DNA of 33,564 nucleotides from Candidatus Anoxymicrobium japonicum (GTDB lineage: Bacteria > Actinomycetota > Geothermincolia > Fen-727 > Anoxymicrobiaceae): NCBI GenBank assembly GCA_002843005.1, contig PHEX01000011.1:1-33564 (forward strand), in the 5' to 3' direction. The position numbers and the translations under genes are program-made. Shown here piece after piece: positions 1 to 7,852 of the stretch; position 1 is the stretch's first letter, and every line of letters starts with the position of its first letter. The notes beneath the pieces are model-generated. The model did not search any database. It was given only the letters and a program-made list of their open reading frames with translations, and had not been told where the DNA came from.

Positions 1-274
1 ATGGTTTCTGGCGCGTAAACTTCAAATCGGCAAATTGTTTATTTTGCAATACATCAAACCATAACTTGTTTTCAGCCTGGGTTGGATTTTTTCTATTCTC
101 AGCGCTTTTTTAGTGAGTGCCTGATTGTAGGGAATATAATCCCCCTCGCCCCCCTTATCAGGGGGGGGATTGGACGTGCGGCTTGTCCGCCAGACAGCGG
201 ATTGTCTCTTGTTGTTCTTGTTCAGTCGGTCGGGGCATAGTAACCGTTGATTTTATTTCTCCGATCTTTTGGAT
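1..274. other. Gene-free left edge with a G-run hairpin
   Basis: I see no credible gene here; the open frame running across it has no family-like sequence and reads through the tRNA gene. At about 149-166 a run of six C and a run of six or more G flank TTATCA and can form a strong hairpin, but no T-tract follows on the plus strand. The region lies downstream of the minus-strand tRNA-Pro, so the hairpin may help end that transcript or one entering from the left. Confidence 0.4.
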
Positions 275-353
275 TGGTCGGGGTGGCCGGATTCGAACCG
301 GCGACCTCAGCGTCCCGAACGCTGCGCGCTAACCTGGCTGCGCTACACCCCGA
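275..353 (-). tRNA. tRNA-Pro (anticodon CGG)
   Basis: Read on the minus strand, the acceptor arms TCGGGGT and ACCCCGA pair over 7 bp, the T arm carries GGTTCGAATCC, and the anticodon stem CAGCG/CGCTG closes the loop TTCGGGA. That puts CGG at positions 34-36, which reads the proline codon CCG. The terminal CCA is encoded at 277-275. The mature body is 76 nt (353 to 278) and the D arm is normal. It lies just downstream of the PLP enzyme gene on the same strand, with about 10 bp between them, so the two could share a transcript. Confidence 0.95.
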
Positions 354-363
354 CATGGAGTAA

Positions 364-1515
364 TTATAGGAGTGTTACAGGATCGCGTCCAACAGGACGG
401 TAGTGACAGGACGGGACAGGCAGGTGAAATGGCTCTTCGAAGTATCGATGCAGCCCGGAAGGTAGAGAGTGGTAGTCGATGTCCTTCACGTCATCGTGGA
501 GATCCACGGAACTGTACGTGTTCCAGAACAGCGCGCTCCGTTGCTCGAGCCCGTGCTTGTGCAGGAAGTTCAGCGCCGCGGCGAGAGTTTTTCCCGTATA
601 TGTCCCTTCGAGATTGATCCCATCGCGCTCGTGCGCGAGCGAGATCGCATCCATGCCCTCAGATGTGAACCGCGCGTATGTCGGCCCGCAGAAGTCGTCA
701 ATCATAAGAATGTCGCGAGGGTGAACGCCCTTGATCGCCATCTGAGGGTTGTGTCGCTTGATAAACGCGGCTGCCACGTTCACATGTCTGGCAAGCAGCC
801 ACCTGTTGCACGCTATCTTGTCTACGACACGCACGGGAACGATCTCGCTTAAAAGCCCCGCGAGGCGCGCGCCGAGAATGAGGCCGGCGGCCGTGCCGCC
901 GCTCCCGCAGGCAACAAAGATAAACTCCGGCGCTGGAAGCAGACCCTCGTCCACCTGCTTCTTGAGTTCGAGCGCGGCATTGACATAGCCGAGTGTGCCT
1001 CGCGCGTTGGATCCCCCGGGAGGGATAACGTACGGCAGCTTACCGGACGCGCGGTCGAACCCCTTAGCCATGCCCCGCAGAAAACCCGCCGGCAGACCCG
1101 CCGGAGATCCCACCTGGAGAAATCGGACGCCGTGCGCGAGGTCTAAAAGCAGGTTCTTGCGCACGTACGCCGCGTTCGGCTGAGGCATAAGAACGGTGAT
1201 AGCGCGCATTCCCAGTCGCTCGGCGTGTATGGCCGTCGCGAGAACGTGGTTGGATCCGACCGCTCCGAACGTCAACACGATTCCGTGGCCCCGCGCTTGA
1301 GCGTCCGCGAGCAGGAACTCGAGTTTGCGCACCTTGTTGCCACCGTAATACGAGGAGCTCAGATCGTCGCGCTTGATATAAAAGGCGTCCAGCTTCTCGG
1401 CTGAGCATATGCCGGTAAGTTTTTCGACAGGCGTTGGGTAGTTACCCAGAGCAAGCCATTCAACCCGTCCTGCCATACCCGCGAACTTTTCAAATACCAG
1501 CGGCGCGTCCCGCAA
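364..1515 (-). CDS. D-cysteine desulfhydrase / ACC deaminase family PLP enzyme
   Basis: A 383-residue fold-type II pyridoxal-phosphate enzyme of the 1-aminocyclopropane-1-carboxylate deaminase / D-cysteine desulfhydrase group. Visible motifs are the N-terminal PTPVEKL, then YIKRDDLS, then YGGNKVRKLEF, whose Lys is expected to form the Schiff base, a GAVGSNH segment, and a glycine-rich phosphate-binding stretch (ACGSGGTAAGL) near residues 200-215. The start is TTG at 1515, preceded by AGGCAGG at suitable spacing; an upstream ATG in this frame meets a stop after one codon. The family releases ammonia, with sulfide or 2-oxobutyrate depending on the substrate. The sequence alone does not separate D-cysteine desulfhydrase from ACC deaminase. 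The C-terminus is somewhat longer than usual. Its start faces the DUF2085 gene only 22 bp away. Confidence 0.82.
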   Translation of the reverse strand: MRDAPLVFEKFAGMAGRVEWLALGNYPTPVEKLTGICSAEKLDAFYIKRDDLSSSYYGGNKVRKLEFLLADAQARGHGIVLTFGAVGSNHVLATAIHAERLGMRAITVLMPQPNAAYVRKNLLLDLAHGVRFLQVGSPAGLPAGFLRGMAKGFDRASGKLPYVIPPGGSNARGTLGYVNAALELKKQVDEGLLPAPEFIFVACGSGGTAAGLILGARLAGLLSEIVPVRVVDKIACNRWLLARHVNVAAAFIKRHNPQMAIKGVHPRDILMIDDFCGPTYARFTSEGMDAISLAHERDGINLEGTYTGKTLAAALNFLHKHGLEQRSALFWNTYSSVDLHDDVKDIDYHSLPSGLHRYFEEPFHLPVPSCHYRPVGRDPVTLL

Positions 1516-1537
1516 CTTTGCCTGCCTTTATTTCATC

Positions 1538-2338
1538 ATGTTGATCGCATGCTTTCTATATAGTAAAGGAATGAGACCGTTCGGCGATTTTCTCATAACG
1601 GTGATGAGAGAGATCGGTTACGCGATCTGTCACCAGATGCCTGACCGCACTCTTCATTACGGTGGCAGGGCGATGCCCGTGTGCGCCCGGGACACCGGGT
1701 TGTTCATGGGCTTTGCGGTGTGCTCGATCGTGTTGTTGCTCGTCTACAGGCGATCCGGCGCGCGCTACCCATCCTGGCGCAAGTTGCTCTGCCTGGTGGT
1801 TTTTATCATTCCAACGTTTGTCGATGCTGTGACGTCCTATGCTGGAGCGCGCGAATCGAGCAACGCATTGAGGTTGGTGACCGGCGCTTGTGCCGGCGCC
1901 GGAATCTCCGCTCTTTTTCTGCCCTTAGTGCTCCTTTCCATAAATACAGTGTTCGAATGCAAGCGTATTTATGGAATGGAGGACTTAAGGTCAGAGGCGC
2001 TCGCCTGCCGGCATGACAGGGCGCCGGCAAAACCGCCATCCCGCATGTTCGAGCGCTGGTGGTCGCTGCCATCACTACTGTTCGTGCCGGTCGTCATACC
2101 GCTTGCCATGCGGCCTTCGTTTCCCGGCGCATACTGGCTGTGGTCCTTGTTTGTCACAATCTGCATCCTTTTCACCTTTTTCGTGTTGAATTTCACACTG
2201 GTTGCGTTAGCGCGCGTGGGGGCGCGTGATCCGGAAGTTGTCACGCAGACGGGTTTGGTTCTGGCGCTGGCTGTCGCAGGCGCACTCACTGAGCTGGCAG
2301 CCTCGAATCGATTACACTGGCTGATGACGCGCCACTGA
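1538..2338 (+). CDS. DUF2085 family integral membrane protein
   Basis: Recognised by the family signature: CHQMPDR, then GGRAMPVCARDTGLFMGF (usually PVCARCTG; here Asp replaces the second Cys), then a segment with a charged DAVTSYAG...ESSNALR motif. About five to six membrane helices are predicted by eye: residues 55-75, 85-105, 115-135, and more after residue 180. The function of the family is unknown; the paired His and Cys suggest metal or redox chemistry. Start 1538 is only 22 bp from the divergent gene, so ATG 1571, preceded by AAAGGA, is an alternative. The 20 residues after LFLPL are encoded by a palindromic element (1928-1984), described separately. The long hydrophilic loop and C-terminal two-helix part extend beyond the usual family core. 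Confidence 0.75.
   Translation: MLIACFLYSKGMRPFGDFLITVMREIGYAICHQMPDRTLHYGGRAMPVCARDTGLFMGFAVCSIVLLLVYRRSGARYPSWRKLLCLVVFIIPTFVDAVTSYAGARESSNALRLVTGACAGAGISALFLPLVLLSINTVFECKRIYGMEDLRSEALACRHDRAPAKPPSRMFERWWSLPSLLFVPVVIPLAMRPSFPGAYWLWSLFVTICILFTFFVLNFTLVALARVGARDPEVVTQTGLVLALAVAGALTELAASNRLHWLMTRH
1928..1984. repeat. Palindromic inverted-repeat element inside the DUF2085 coding sequence
   Basis: Inverted arms TTTCCATAAATAC (ending at 1947) and GTATTTATGGAA surround a spacer of about 15 nt. The outer ends GTGCTCC and GGAGGAC match imperfectly. Both ends are flanked by TTA (1925-1927 and 1985-1987), which looks like a 3-bp target duplication. The same arm sequence, GTGCCCCTTTCCATAAATAC, bounds a 162-nt element at 21338-21499. 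Element plus duplication is 60 nt, which is 20 codons, so the host frame stays open. Confidence 0.7.
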
Positions 2339-2357
2339 TGTCAACATAGATTTAGTC

Positions 2358-2392
2358 GGGGTAGACGGAAAGGTAGACGGTGCCTGACCCCT
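2358..2392 (+). repeat. Dispersed TGACCCC-type repeat, TAGACGG class
   Basis: Two direct copies of GGTAGACGG separated by AA are followed by TGCCTGACCCCT. This 33-nt stretch is identical to the copy at the end of ftsH (from 23505), and the copy at 28621-28681 is closely related. It lies 20 bp after the DUF2085 stop. The left inverted arm present in the 28621 copy is not evident here. Confidence 0.75.
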
Positions 2393-2446
2393 AACGTATG
2401 ATAGGCGCAGAGGGTTGGTTACGGGAAGAACGGGAGGGTCTCGCAA

Positions 2447-2722
2447 ATGCATGTTCCAAAGGAAAAAATCAAGGTCACGATACTGGTTGAGCGATTTCGC
2501 ATCGTGGGAGACATATTCCGTTATCCCGGCGCCAGGCTCCTGGATCTGGTTAACGTCAAAGACAACGCGTTCATGCCCGTGACAGACGCCCAGATATTCA
2601 GCCTCGCCGACGGCAAGCTTGTTCACACCGCGTCTTTTGTCGGGGTCAACCGTACGGCGATCATGTTCTTTTACCCCAGTGAGGAATACGTGCAACAAGA
2701 ACAAGAGACAGAAACGCGGTAG
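2447..2722 (+). CDS. Small conserved protein of unknown function (possibly DUF6812-like)
   Basis: A 91-residue soluble protein with an excellent ribosome site, GGGAGG, 9 nt before ATG. It contains a predicted beta-rich pattern: KVTILVERFRIVGDIF, then YPGARLLDLVN, then AFMPVTDAQIFSLADGK, then FVGVNRTAIMFFYP, ending in a charged tail. This succession of an amphipathic strand, a PG turn, a short helix ending in LN, and a VTDA strand resembles a small actinobacterial family I associate with DUF6812. I cannot confirm that without a profile search. No catalytic residues or cysteines are seen. It converges with the minus-strand gene that ends at 2737, leaving only 14 bp for termination. Confidence 0.6.
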   Translation: MHVPKEKIKVTILVERFRIVGDIFRYPGARLLDLVNVKDNAFMPVTDAQIFSLADGKLVHTASFVGVNRTAIMFFYPSEEYVQQEQETETR

Positions 2723-2736
2723 GTTTTGCCCTCGCC

Positions 2737-3207
2737 TTACCGGTTGCTCTCCACGATCGGGGCTTCATTGGAGCATGTGATCCTGGAGAATTTTTTGAAC
2801 GCTTTGACGTTCCTGGTGAGCATAGTGTCCACGAACTTGATGACTGTCACGCGCACGCTGGTTTTACTCTGAGCTCCGGCCGGAAGAAACAGGATTTCAC
2901 ACTGGCTGATCTCCTCGTCCGTGTAAGCGGCCAGGCGGAGCTTGTCCGTACACTCCTGAACAACCTGGAACTCATCGTGATAGGCTCTGTATTGGTTAGC
3001 AGCCGCGTCCGCAATGTCTTCCGCCGTCTGCGCGACAGAGAACCGCTCAAAGATTGGCGGGCCGATCTGCGTCATGGCAAAGATGACAATCGCTATTACG
3101 ATCCCCACGACGATAACATGCCGAAGGATTTGCCCTTTTTCGCTCGCCAGAAGCTTTCCGATTCGCAAAGCATAACTCCGTTGCGCCACACCGCTTCTTA
3201 CACTCAT
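2737..3207 (-). CDS. Membrane-anchored hypothetical protein, TadE-like N-terminus
   Basis: 156 residues. A basic N-terminus is followed by one strong hydrophobic helix (about residues 28-50, containing IVVGIVIAIVIFAMTQIG), then an amphipathic QTAEDIADAAANQYRAY segment reminiscent of TadE or pseudopilin stalks, and an extracytoplasmic domain with three cysteines. I do not recognise a family. The start ATG overlaps the murJ stop as ATGA (3207-3204), which indicates translational coupling to the flippase. The protein may therefore accompany MurJ in the envelope. It is the last gene of the minus-strand cluster DUF6049-murJ-this gene. Confidence 0.6.
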   Translation of the reverse strand: MSVRSGVAQRSYALRIGKLLASEKGQILRHVIVVGIVIAIVIFAMTQIGPPIFERFSVAQTAEDIADAAANQYRAYHDEFQVVQECTDKLRLAAYTDEEISQCEILFLPAGAQSKTSVRVTVIKFVDTMLTRNVKAFKKFSRITCSNEAPIVESNR

Positions 3208-4805
3208 TTAATAATACGACTTTCTTCAGCCGTTTCCTTTACCGGTGGTTCAATATCACCGTGATTTCGTCTGAAGAATTTCGCGATGAGCCTTCTCAAA
3301 GCGCGCATCTCCTCTGACTTAAAAAGCGCTGATGCGCCGAGATAGACAATCGCCGAAACGATGACCGCCGCCGCGACCTGCAAGAGTTGTTCCGGAAACG
3401 TAGCGACTCCCACAAACTTCTGGCACAACCACGCCACCGTCCAGCAGGCGATCCCCATCGCCAGCGACGCAACCGCTATCCTGGCCAGAAAGGTGGCGAC
3501 TCGCTTGCCATCCAGCCCTCCCAGGCGCCGACTGAGCATGATCCACACAAGAACGGCGCCGACGACGTATGCCGTCGTGTTGCCCAGTGCCAATCCGGAT
3601 ATCTTCATCACATCGCTTGAAAACGAGTAGAAATATATGAAATCGACCGCGATGTTGAGCCCGATGATTATTCCCGCTATTATCAGCGGCGTTTTGGTGT
3701 CCTGCATCGAGTAGAAGACTTTGAGCGCCAGCATGAAAAAAGAGAAAAATGACAGGCCAAGCACGAAGTAAAACAACACGCTCGCGAGCATGGCCGTGTC
3801 GCGCCCGGCGAAGTTGAGGCGCTCAAGGAGCAGTCGGACAATAGGGACGCTCAGGATCGCGTAGCCGACTGATGCCGGGATCACGACGAACGCGGTTGTT
3901 CTTATTCCCAGAGATGTCGAGTCAATGATCCGAGAGGTGTCGTCGCGTATTGATTGTTCAGAAAGACTCGGGAAGAGCGCCGTGATGATGGACACCGCGA
4001 CAATCCCGTAAGGCAACTGAAAGAAGATGTATGCGTACTGGAACGCCGATATTCCACCTGTCACCGACGCCGCGAGTATGTTCACTACTAACAGACCCAC
4101 CTGATTTATTAGCACGTAGGCGACTACCGGCACGGCGAGGCGGCCAATTTTTCTGACCGCCGGGTGCTTGAGATCAATCAGGAACCTGTACCGGAAACCC
4201 GTCTTGCGAACCCACGGGAGCTGTATCATCGCCATCGTGACGACACCCGCCGTCGCCCCCGCGGCCAGCAAGTACTTGTTCGGGTAGAAGTTGTAGATGG
4301 CAACGGTGGCAATAACCACGACGTTGTTCGCGATAGGCGCGAAAGCCGGGATAGTGAAGTGCTTGTATGAGTTCAGGATACCCGTGTATATAGCGCAGAA
4401 CCCGTAGAAGACGACCTCGAAGATAAAGAATCTCAAGAGAAAAATGGCGTCGGCCTCCATCTGCCCGCGCCCGTGCGCGAGGAAGGTTTGCGCTCTGATG
4501 ACATACGGCGCCGCGACGCACAGGACGATGCTCACTCCCACAAGGACAAACAGAGTGATGTTGAAGATGGAGTTTGCGACGTGCCATGCCTCTTCCTCGT
4601 CTTTCGTGTGCAGGTACTCCACGAAAACCGGGATGAACAGCGAAGCAAGCACACCGCCGAGGACAAGATCGTAGATGATATTGGGAGTGATGTTCGCGAG
4701 ATTGAAGGAGTCCGCCATCTCCCTGGCTGTCAGCCCGAGCACGGAGGCAAGCGCAGCTGTTCGGACAAAGCCGGTCACCCTGCTGATTCCAGTGCCCATA
4801 GTCAT
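3204..4805 (-). CDS. murJ: Lipid II flippase MurJ (MviN)
   Basis: Member of the MOP exporter superfamily that moves lipid II across the membrane for peptidoglycan synthesis. The N-terminal GTGISRVTGFVRTAALASVLG carries the family hallmark SRxxGFxR, followed by DSFNLANITPNIIYDLVLGGVLASLFIPVF; about 14 hydrophobic helices can be followed to residue 510. It lacks the C-terminal pseudokinase and further extension found on mycobacterial MviN. The only canonical start in frame is ATG 4805, which has no Shine-Dalgarno. The frame stays open upstream with typical MurJ-like residues (RPGLKRASFTRGASV). GAGGAG at 4868-4863 is spaced 6 nt from a GTC codon at 4856, so the true protein may begin there (550 residues). 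The gene follows DUF6049 and overlaps the next gene by ATGA. Confidence 0.92.
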   Translation of the reverse strand: MTMGTGISRVTGFVRTAALASVLGLTAREMADSFNLANITPNIIYDLVLGGVLASLFIPVFVEYLHTKDEEEAWHVANSIFNITLFVLVGVSIVLCVAAPYVIRAQTFLAHGRGQMEADAIFLLRFFIFEVVFYGFCAIYTGILNSYKHFTIPAFAPIANNVVVIATVAIYNFYPNKYLLAAGATAGVVTMAMIQLPWVRKTGFRYRFLIDLKHPAVRKIGRLAVPVVAYVLINQVGLLVVNILAASVTGGISAFQYAYIFFQLPYGIVAVSIITALFPSLSEQSIRDDTSRIIDSTSLGIRTTAFVVIPASVGYAILSVPIVRLLLERLNFAGRDTAMLASVLFYFVLGLSFFSFFMLALKVFYSMQDTKTPLIIAGIIIGLNIAVDFIYFYSFSSDVMKISGLALGNTTAYVVGAVLVWIMLSRRLGGLDGKRVATFLARIAVASLAMGIACWTVAWLCQKFVGVATFPEQLLQVAAAVIVSAIVYLGASALFKSEEMRALRRLIAKFFRRNHGDIEPPVKETAEESRIIK

Positions 4806-4862
4806 GACGGAGGCGCCGCGTGTAAATGACGCCCGCTTTAACCCCGGCCTGGCGACCCCCGG

Positions 4863-4868
4863 CTCCTC
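4863..4868 (-). promoter_or_regulatory. Strong Shine-Dalgarno of murJ pointing to a GTC start
   Basis: GAGGAG overlaps the TGA stop of the DUF6049 gene and lies 6 nt before GTC 4856-4854, which is in frame with murJ. It is 57 nt from the first canonical ATG (4805), too far to serve it. Confidence 0.5.
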
Positions 4869-7023
4869 AAGCGCTTTTTTTGTTTGTCTGCTCGATGTTT
4901 CTTCGCTTATGCTTGCCTGCCTTTCGCCGTAAGAATGTCTTTGCGACCCACGCGCCCCCGATAAGGACGAGCAGACCGATAACCACGAAAAAAGCGAAGG
5001 TGTTCAACCTGCTTGTAAGTACGGTGGTGTCTACTTCTCCAATAATGAGGTTCCGGGCCTGAAGTCTTGCCTGGAAACGGATCCGGCCCTTCTTTTTTAC
5101 CGCAACCGGGATCTCAAGGAGGTTTTCCTTCGGTTCCAGTTTGATCTTCCGTCGCGACCCCTCGGGGAACTCCAATCCATTGCTCGACAGCGTCAGGGTC
5201 GCGGTGATTGGGTACGAGGCGCCGTTGATAACGGACAAAGGGATCTTAGCGCTTGCCGACGTCAGGTTGATCGAGCCCGTGGAAGGCATGTTGATTTTCT
5301 TGATCTCGCCGTCAATTGTGTTGATCACTGAGGTGGCCCACGAGAGACCCTCGACCTTGCGATCCCACTGTCTCCATACGTCGCTCTCGCTTACCGAGAC
5401 ATTGTTCCGCAAGGTGAGGAGCAAAGGGTTGTCGCGCGTGACCATCGTAGAGAAATCCTTGCAGCGCCCGCGGGCCGTCGTCACACTGGTGAAGTATTCG
5501 TCGGCGCTCGTTGATGGTTCGGGTATCTCGAGTGGGTCATTCTCGAGAATCGGCACGGTCATCATGCTTTCCGCCAGTGTATTTGTCTTGAGCCATGGCG
5601 AGCCAGCGACGGCGGCGAATATTTCGCTCACGATTTCCCTGGAAGGGCGCCACCGCGCGGGCCATACTACGGCGCACGAGCGCAATTTGTCGGGCTGCTC
5701 GAGGTACAGGCTGGTGAGTTCAGAGAGGATGCACTGTGTTATCCCGTGCGGATCCGCGCTCTTGCTCAGACGCGCCAGCAGGCTTTGCATGCGGGCGTCC
5801 GCAAAGACGGCCGTGGTCTCGCCGCCTTTCTTCGCGCCCATGATGTTGACGGGCTGAGCAAGAGTGTACCCACGTGCCAGCCTCATGCCCGCCTTGCTGC
5901 GCTGGAGCAGTTCGGGGGAGAGCAGTAGGAACTTGCCGGCGTCACGGTCGAGGTCACGCAGGACCCGCGTGTTTGCCGCCAGTCCGGGAGGATAGAAGAA
6001 CTCGCGACTCACTGTCGTATCGAGATCCTTTTCCAGGGCTTTGTGTCCTGATGTGAGCTGTTGTCTGGCGTCCGTTGTCCAGCGCAGGGAAATGAGGTTC
6101 TCCAGATTTGGCGAAGCGTATGGCGCGGGTAGCATCTGACAACGCGGCGATTGCGCGAGTATTCTGAAATCACCCAGCACACTGGATGCGCTCTTCGCCT
6201 GCCGCGAGTCCGGACTTACACGAAACTCTTTGTCTCCGCGTTTCACAACATAGCCTTTCGACATGTCGCTGATCTCCTCGAGGAGCATGGGTGACATGGA
6301 GAACGAGAGGTTCAACTCCGGCCATTTGTTCACAGCCCACAGTAGGGTCGAGTACCAGCCGGGTTGCTTGCCGGTAGAGTCGCACTCCGCGGCGAGTTCA
6401 TCGCTCTTGAACACATCGTCCGGCCCCCGGTGCGGCGGTGAAAGCGTGTCAAACACGAGTGATACGCGCAGAGGCTTGAGGTTTGAGAGGTCTTTAGATG
6501 AAAAGACGATGATCTCGCTCACCACGCGCGAAAGGACGGCGCTGCCTTTGAGCGCTTCGAGTTTGAACGGGTAGATGCCGTTGGCGTAACGGCCTCGGGC
6601 AAGCTGAACTTCGAAATTGAAGGTGTTGTTTCCTGGTTTGAGCGATAAGTTTTTACATGGGGTTTCCGTCTGCTTGTAGGATTTGTTCGCTATTTTTCCG
6701 AGGGAATCATCCAGGTCGGAGCGCGAACGATTCTTCGTATAAACCCTGAAGCGGATGCTTACGCCCTTGACGCTTTGCCTCGAGCGATTGTCCAGCGTGA
6801 CAACTGTCTGTATCTTGCCGTCGGGCTCGTACCAGTAAGAGTTTTTGGAAAAAGCCATACGAACGTCAGGCAAACTCGGAGGCGCGCCTGCCGCGAAAGT
6901 CGGGCACAGTTGCAACAACTGCAACAACGCCAGTGTCAGCGCGGCAACCCAGCGGGCCGCTGACAACTTCCCGCAATGTTGGTTTCCTGAAAACATTATC
7001 AATCTTCCCGGGGAATATGGCAC
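4867..7023 (-). CDS. DUF6049 family secreted, membrane-anchored protein
   Basis: 718 residues. There is a signal peptide with hydrophobic core ALTLALLQLLQL and likely cleavage after the AAG region near residue 46, a large extracytoplasmic part, and a C-terminal membrane helix (about 675-697) followed by the basic tail KTFLRRKAGKHKRR. In actinobacteria a protein of this architecture, annotated DUF6049, is encoded directly upstream of murJ, as here; the role is unknown but an envelope function is inferred. Early beta-rich segments resemble Ig-like domains, followed by a middle segment starting LRVSLVFDTLSPPHRGPD. The start is uncertain. GTG 7023 has no clear ribosome site, while ATG 6996 is preceded by GGAAG at 8 nt and gives a better signal peptide. 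The stop overlaps the Shine-Dalgarno assigned to murJ. Confidence 0.75.
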   Translation of the reverse strand: MPYSPGRLIMFSGNQHCGKLSAARWVAALTLALLQLLQLCPTFAAGAPPSLPDVRMAFSKNSYWYEPDGKIQTVVTLDNRSRQSVKGVSIRFRVYTKNRSRSDLDDSLGKIANKSYKQTETPCKNLSLKPGNNTFNFEVQLARGRYANGIYPFKLEALKGSAVLSRVVSEIIVFSSKDLSNLKPLRVSLVFDTLSPPHRGPDDVFKSDELAAECDSTGKQPGWYSTLLWAVNKWPELNLSFSMSPMLLEEISDMSKGYVVKRGDKEFRVSPDSRQAKSASSVLGDFRILAQSPRCQMLPAPYASPNLENLISLRWTTDARQQLTSGHKALEKDLDTTVSREFFYPPGLAANTRVLRDLDRDAGKFLLLSPELLQRSKAGMRLARGYTLAQPVNIMGAKKGGETTAVFADARMQSLLARLSKSADPHGITQCILSELTSLYLEQPDKLRSCAVVWPARWRPSREIVSEIFAAVAGSPWLKTNTLAESMMTVPILENDPLEIPEPSTSADEYFTSVTTARGRCKDFSTMVTRDNPLLLTLRNNVSVSESDVWRQWDRKVEGLSWATSVINTIDGEIKKINMPSTGSINLTSASAKIPLSVINGASYPITATLTLSSNGLEFPEGSRRKIKLEPKENLLEIPVAVKKKGRIRFQARLQARNLIIGEVDTTVLTSRLNTFAFFVVIGLLVLIGGAWVAKTFLRRKAGKHKRRNIEQTNKKSA

Positions 7024-7071
7024 CTGATCATCGTGTCATGTTTATTATCTCATTATCCAAGTAAGCCAATG

Positions 7072-7112
7072 AAAAACGCAACACGGGGGGCCTGACCCCT
7101 GGTGTTGCGTTT
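7072..7112. repeat. Palindromic repeat, CGCAACAC class, in a divergent promoter region
   Basis: Arms AAAACGCAACAC and GTGTTGCGTTT enclose GGGGGGCCTGACCCCTG. The element lies between the start of the minus-strand DUF6049-murJ cluster and the start of fhaA, so it cannot be the terminator of either. Its right arm touches the -10-like TATAAT of fhaA. It is related to 17890-17928 and 24920-24959. Confidence 0.85.
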
Positions 7113-7117
7113 ATAAT
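7112..7117 (+). promoter_or_regulatory. Candidate -10 element for fhaA, implying a leaderless transcript
   Basis: A perfect TATAAT ends 6 nt before the fhaA ATG (7124), so transcription would start at or next to the initiation codon. No Shine-Dalgarno is visible before this ATG. A -35 match is not convincing, because that position falls inside the palindromic repeat. Confidence 0.5.
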
Positions 7118-7123
7118 TAACAT

Positions 7124-7852
7124 ATGAACATTTTTAAGGATTTCGAGAAAAAGCTTGAGGGCCTTTTCGAGGGAATCATCCTGCGCACTTTCAAGTCGGG
7201 AGTGCACCCTGTCGAGCTGGGAAAAAAACTGGTTCGTGAGTGCGAAGGCCACAAGACCATTGGCGTCTCGCGTGTTTACGTTCCTAACAGGTATGAGGTT
7301 GGGCTCTCGCAAAAAGACTATTCGCGTTTCGAGTCATATCAGGCGACGCTGGCGACCGAACTGGAAAATCTTCTCGTCTCTTATGTTAAAGAGCGCGGCT
7401 ACGCCGTTCTTGACCGTCCGAGAATCAAGCTCATTGAGGTTGAACGCCTTCGCGAGGGCGAGTTCCGGATAGAGCCGCGAGTAGAGGGAGACCTGCCGCG
7501 CGCTCATGAGAAGGTGGAGACCCGCGATGGGATTATCAAGCGCTCATCAGAAGGCAGGCCCGCGGTGCTCGAGTTGCTCGACTCAGGTGACGTCTCTCCC
7601 GTGTTCGATCTCGGGAGGAAAGTGGCGCAAATCGGGCGCATCGCGGATAACGACATCGTACTTCCCGACCCGAACGTCAGCAGAGTTCATGCGCGCGTCG
7701 AGTGGCGCGACGGCGCTTATTTTGTCTCCGACCTCGAGTCAACCAACGGGACGTGGGTGAACGAAGAGCGCGTCTCGGGCAAGAAACTTCAAGAAAACGA
7801 TGTAATCCGGCTCGGGAGCACACGACTTATATTTCGAGGAGCGGGCGATTGA
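7124..7852 (+). CDS. fhaA: FhaA-type protein: DUF3662 plus FHA domain
   Basis: 242 residues. The N-terminal DUF3662 domain (about 1-115) starts with FKDFEKKLEGLFEGI and includes the conserved HPVELGKKLVRE and VYVPNRYEVGLS. A short linker leads to a C-terminal FHA domain (about 150-240) with GRIADNDIVLPDPNVSRVHA and ESTNGTWVNEERV, which hold the Arg, Ser and Asn expected to read phosphothreonine. In mycobacteria FhaA binds the phosphorylated pseudokinase part of MviN and tunes lipid II export; here murJ lies in the divergent cluster but lacks that part, so the partner may differ. The protein is cytosolic, with no membrane segment. There is no ribosome site and the gene may be leaderless. The stop overlaps the fhaB start as TTGA. 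Confidence 0.93.
   Translation: MNIFKDFEKKLEGLFEGIILRTFKSGVHPVELGKKLVRECEGHKTIGVSRVYVPNRYEVGLSQKDYSRFESYQATLATELENLLVSYVKERGYAVLDRPRIKLIEVERLREGEFRIEPRVEGDLPRAHEKVETRDGIIKRSSEGRPAVLELLDSGDVSPVFDLGRKVAQIGRIADNDIVLPDPNVSRVHARVEWRDGAYFVSDLESTNGTWVNEERVSGKKLQENDVIRLGSTRLIFRGAGD

Noticed and set aside
117..332. Small ORF at the left edge ending within tRNA-Pro
   Set aside because: Reads through a G-run hairpin and the tRNA gene, no ribosome site, no recognisable sequence.
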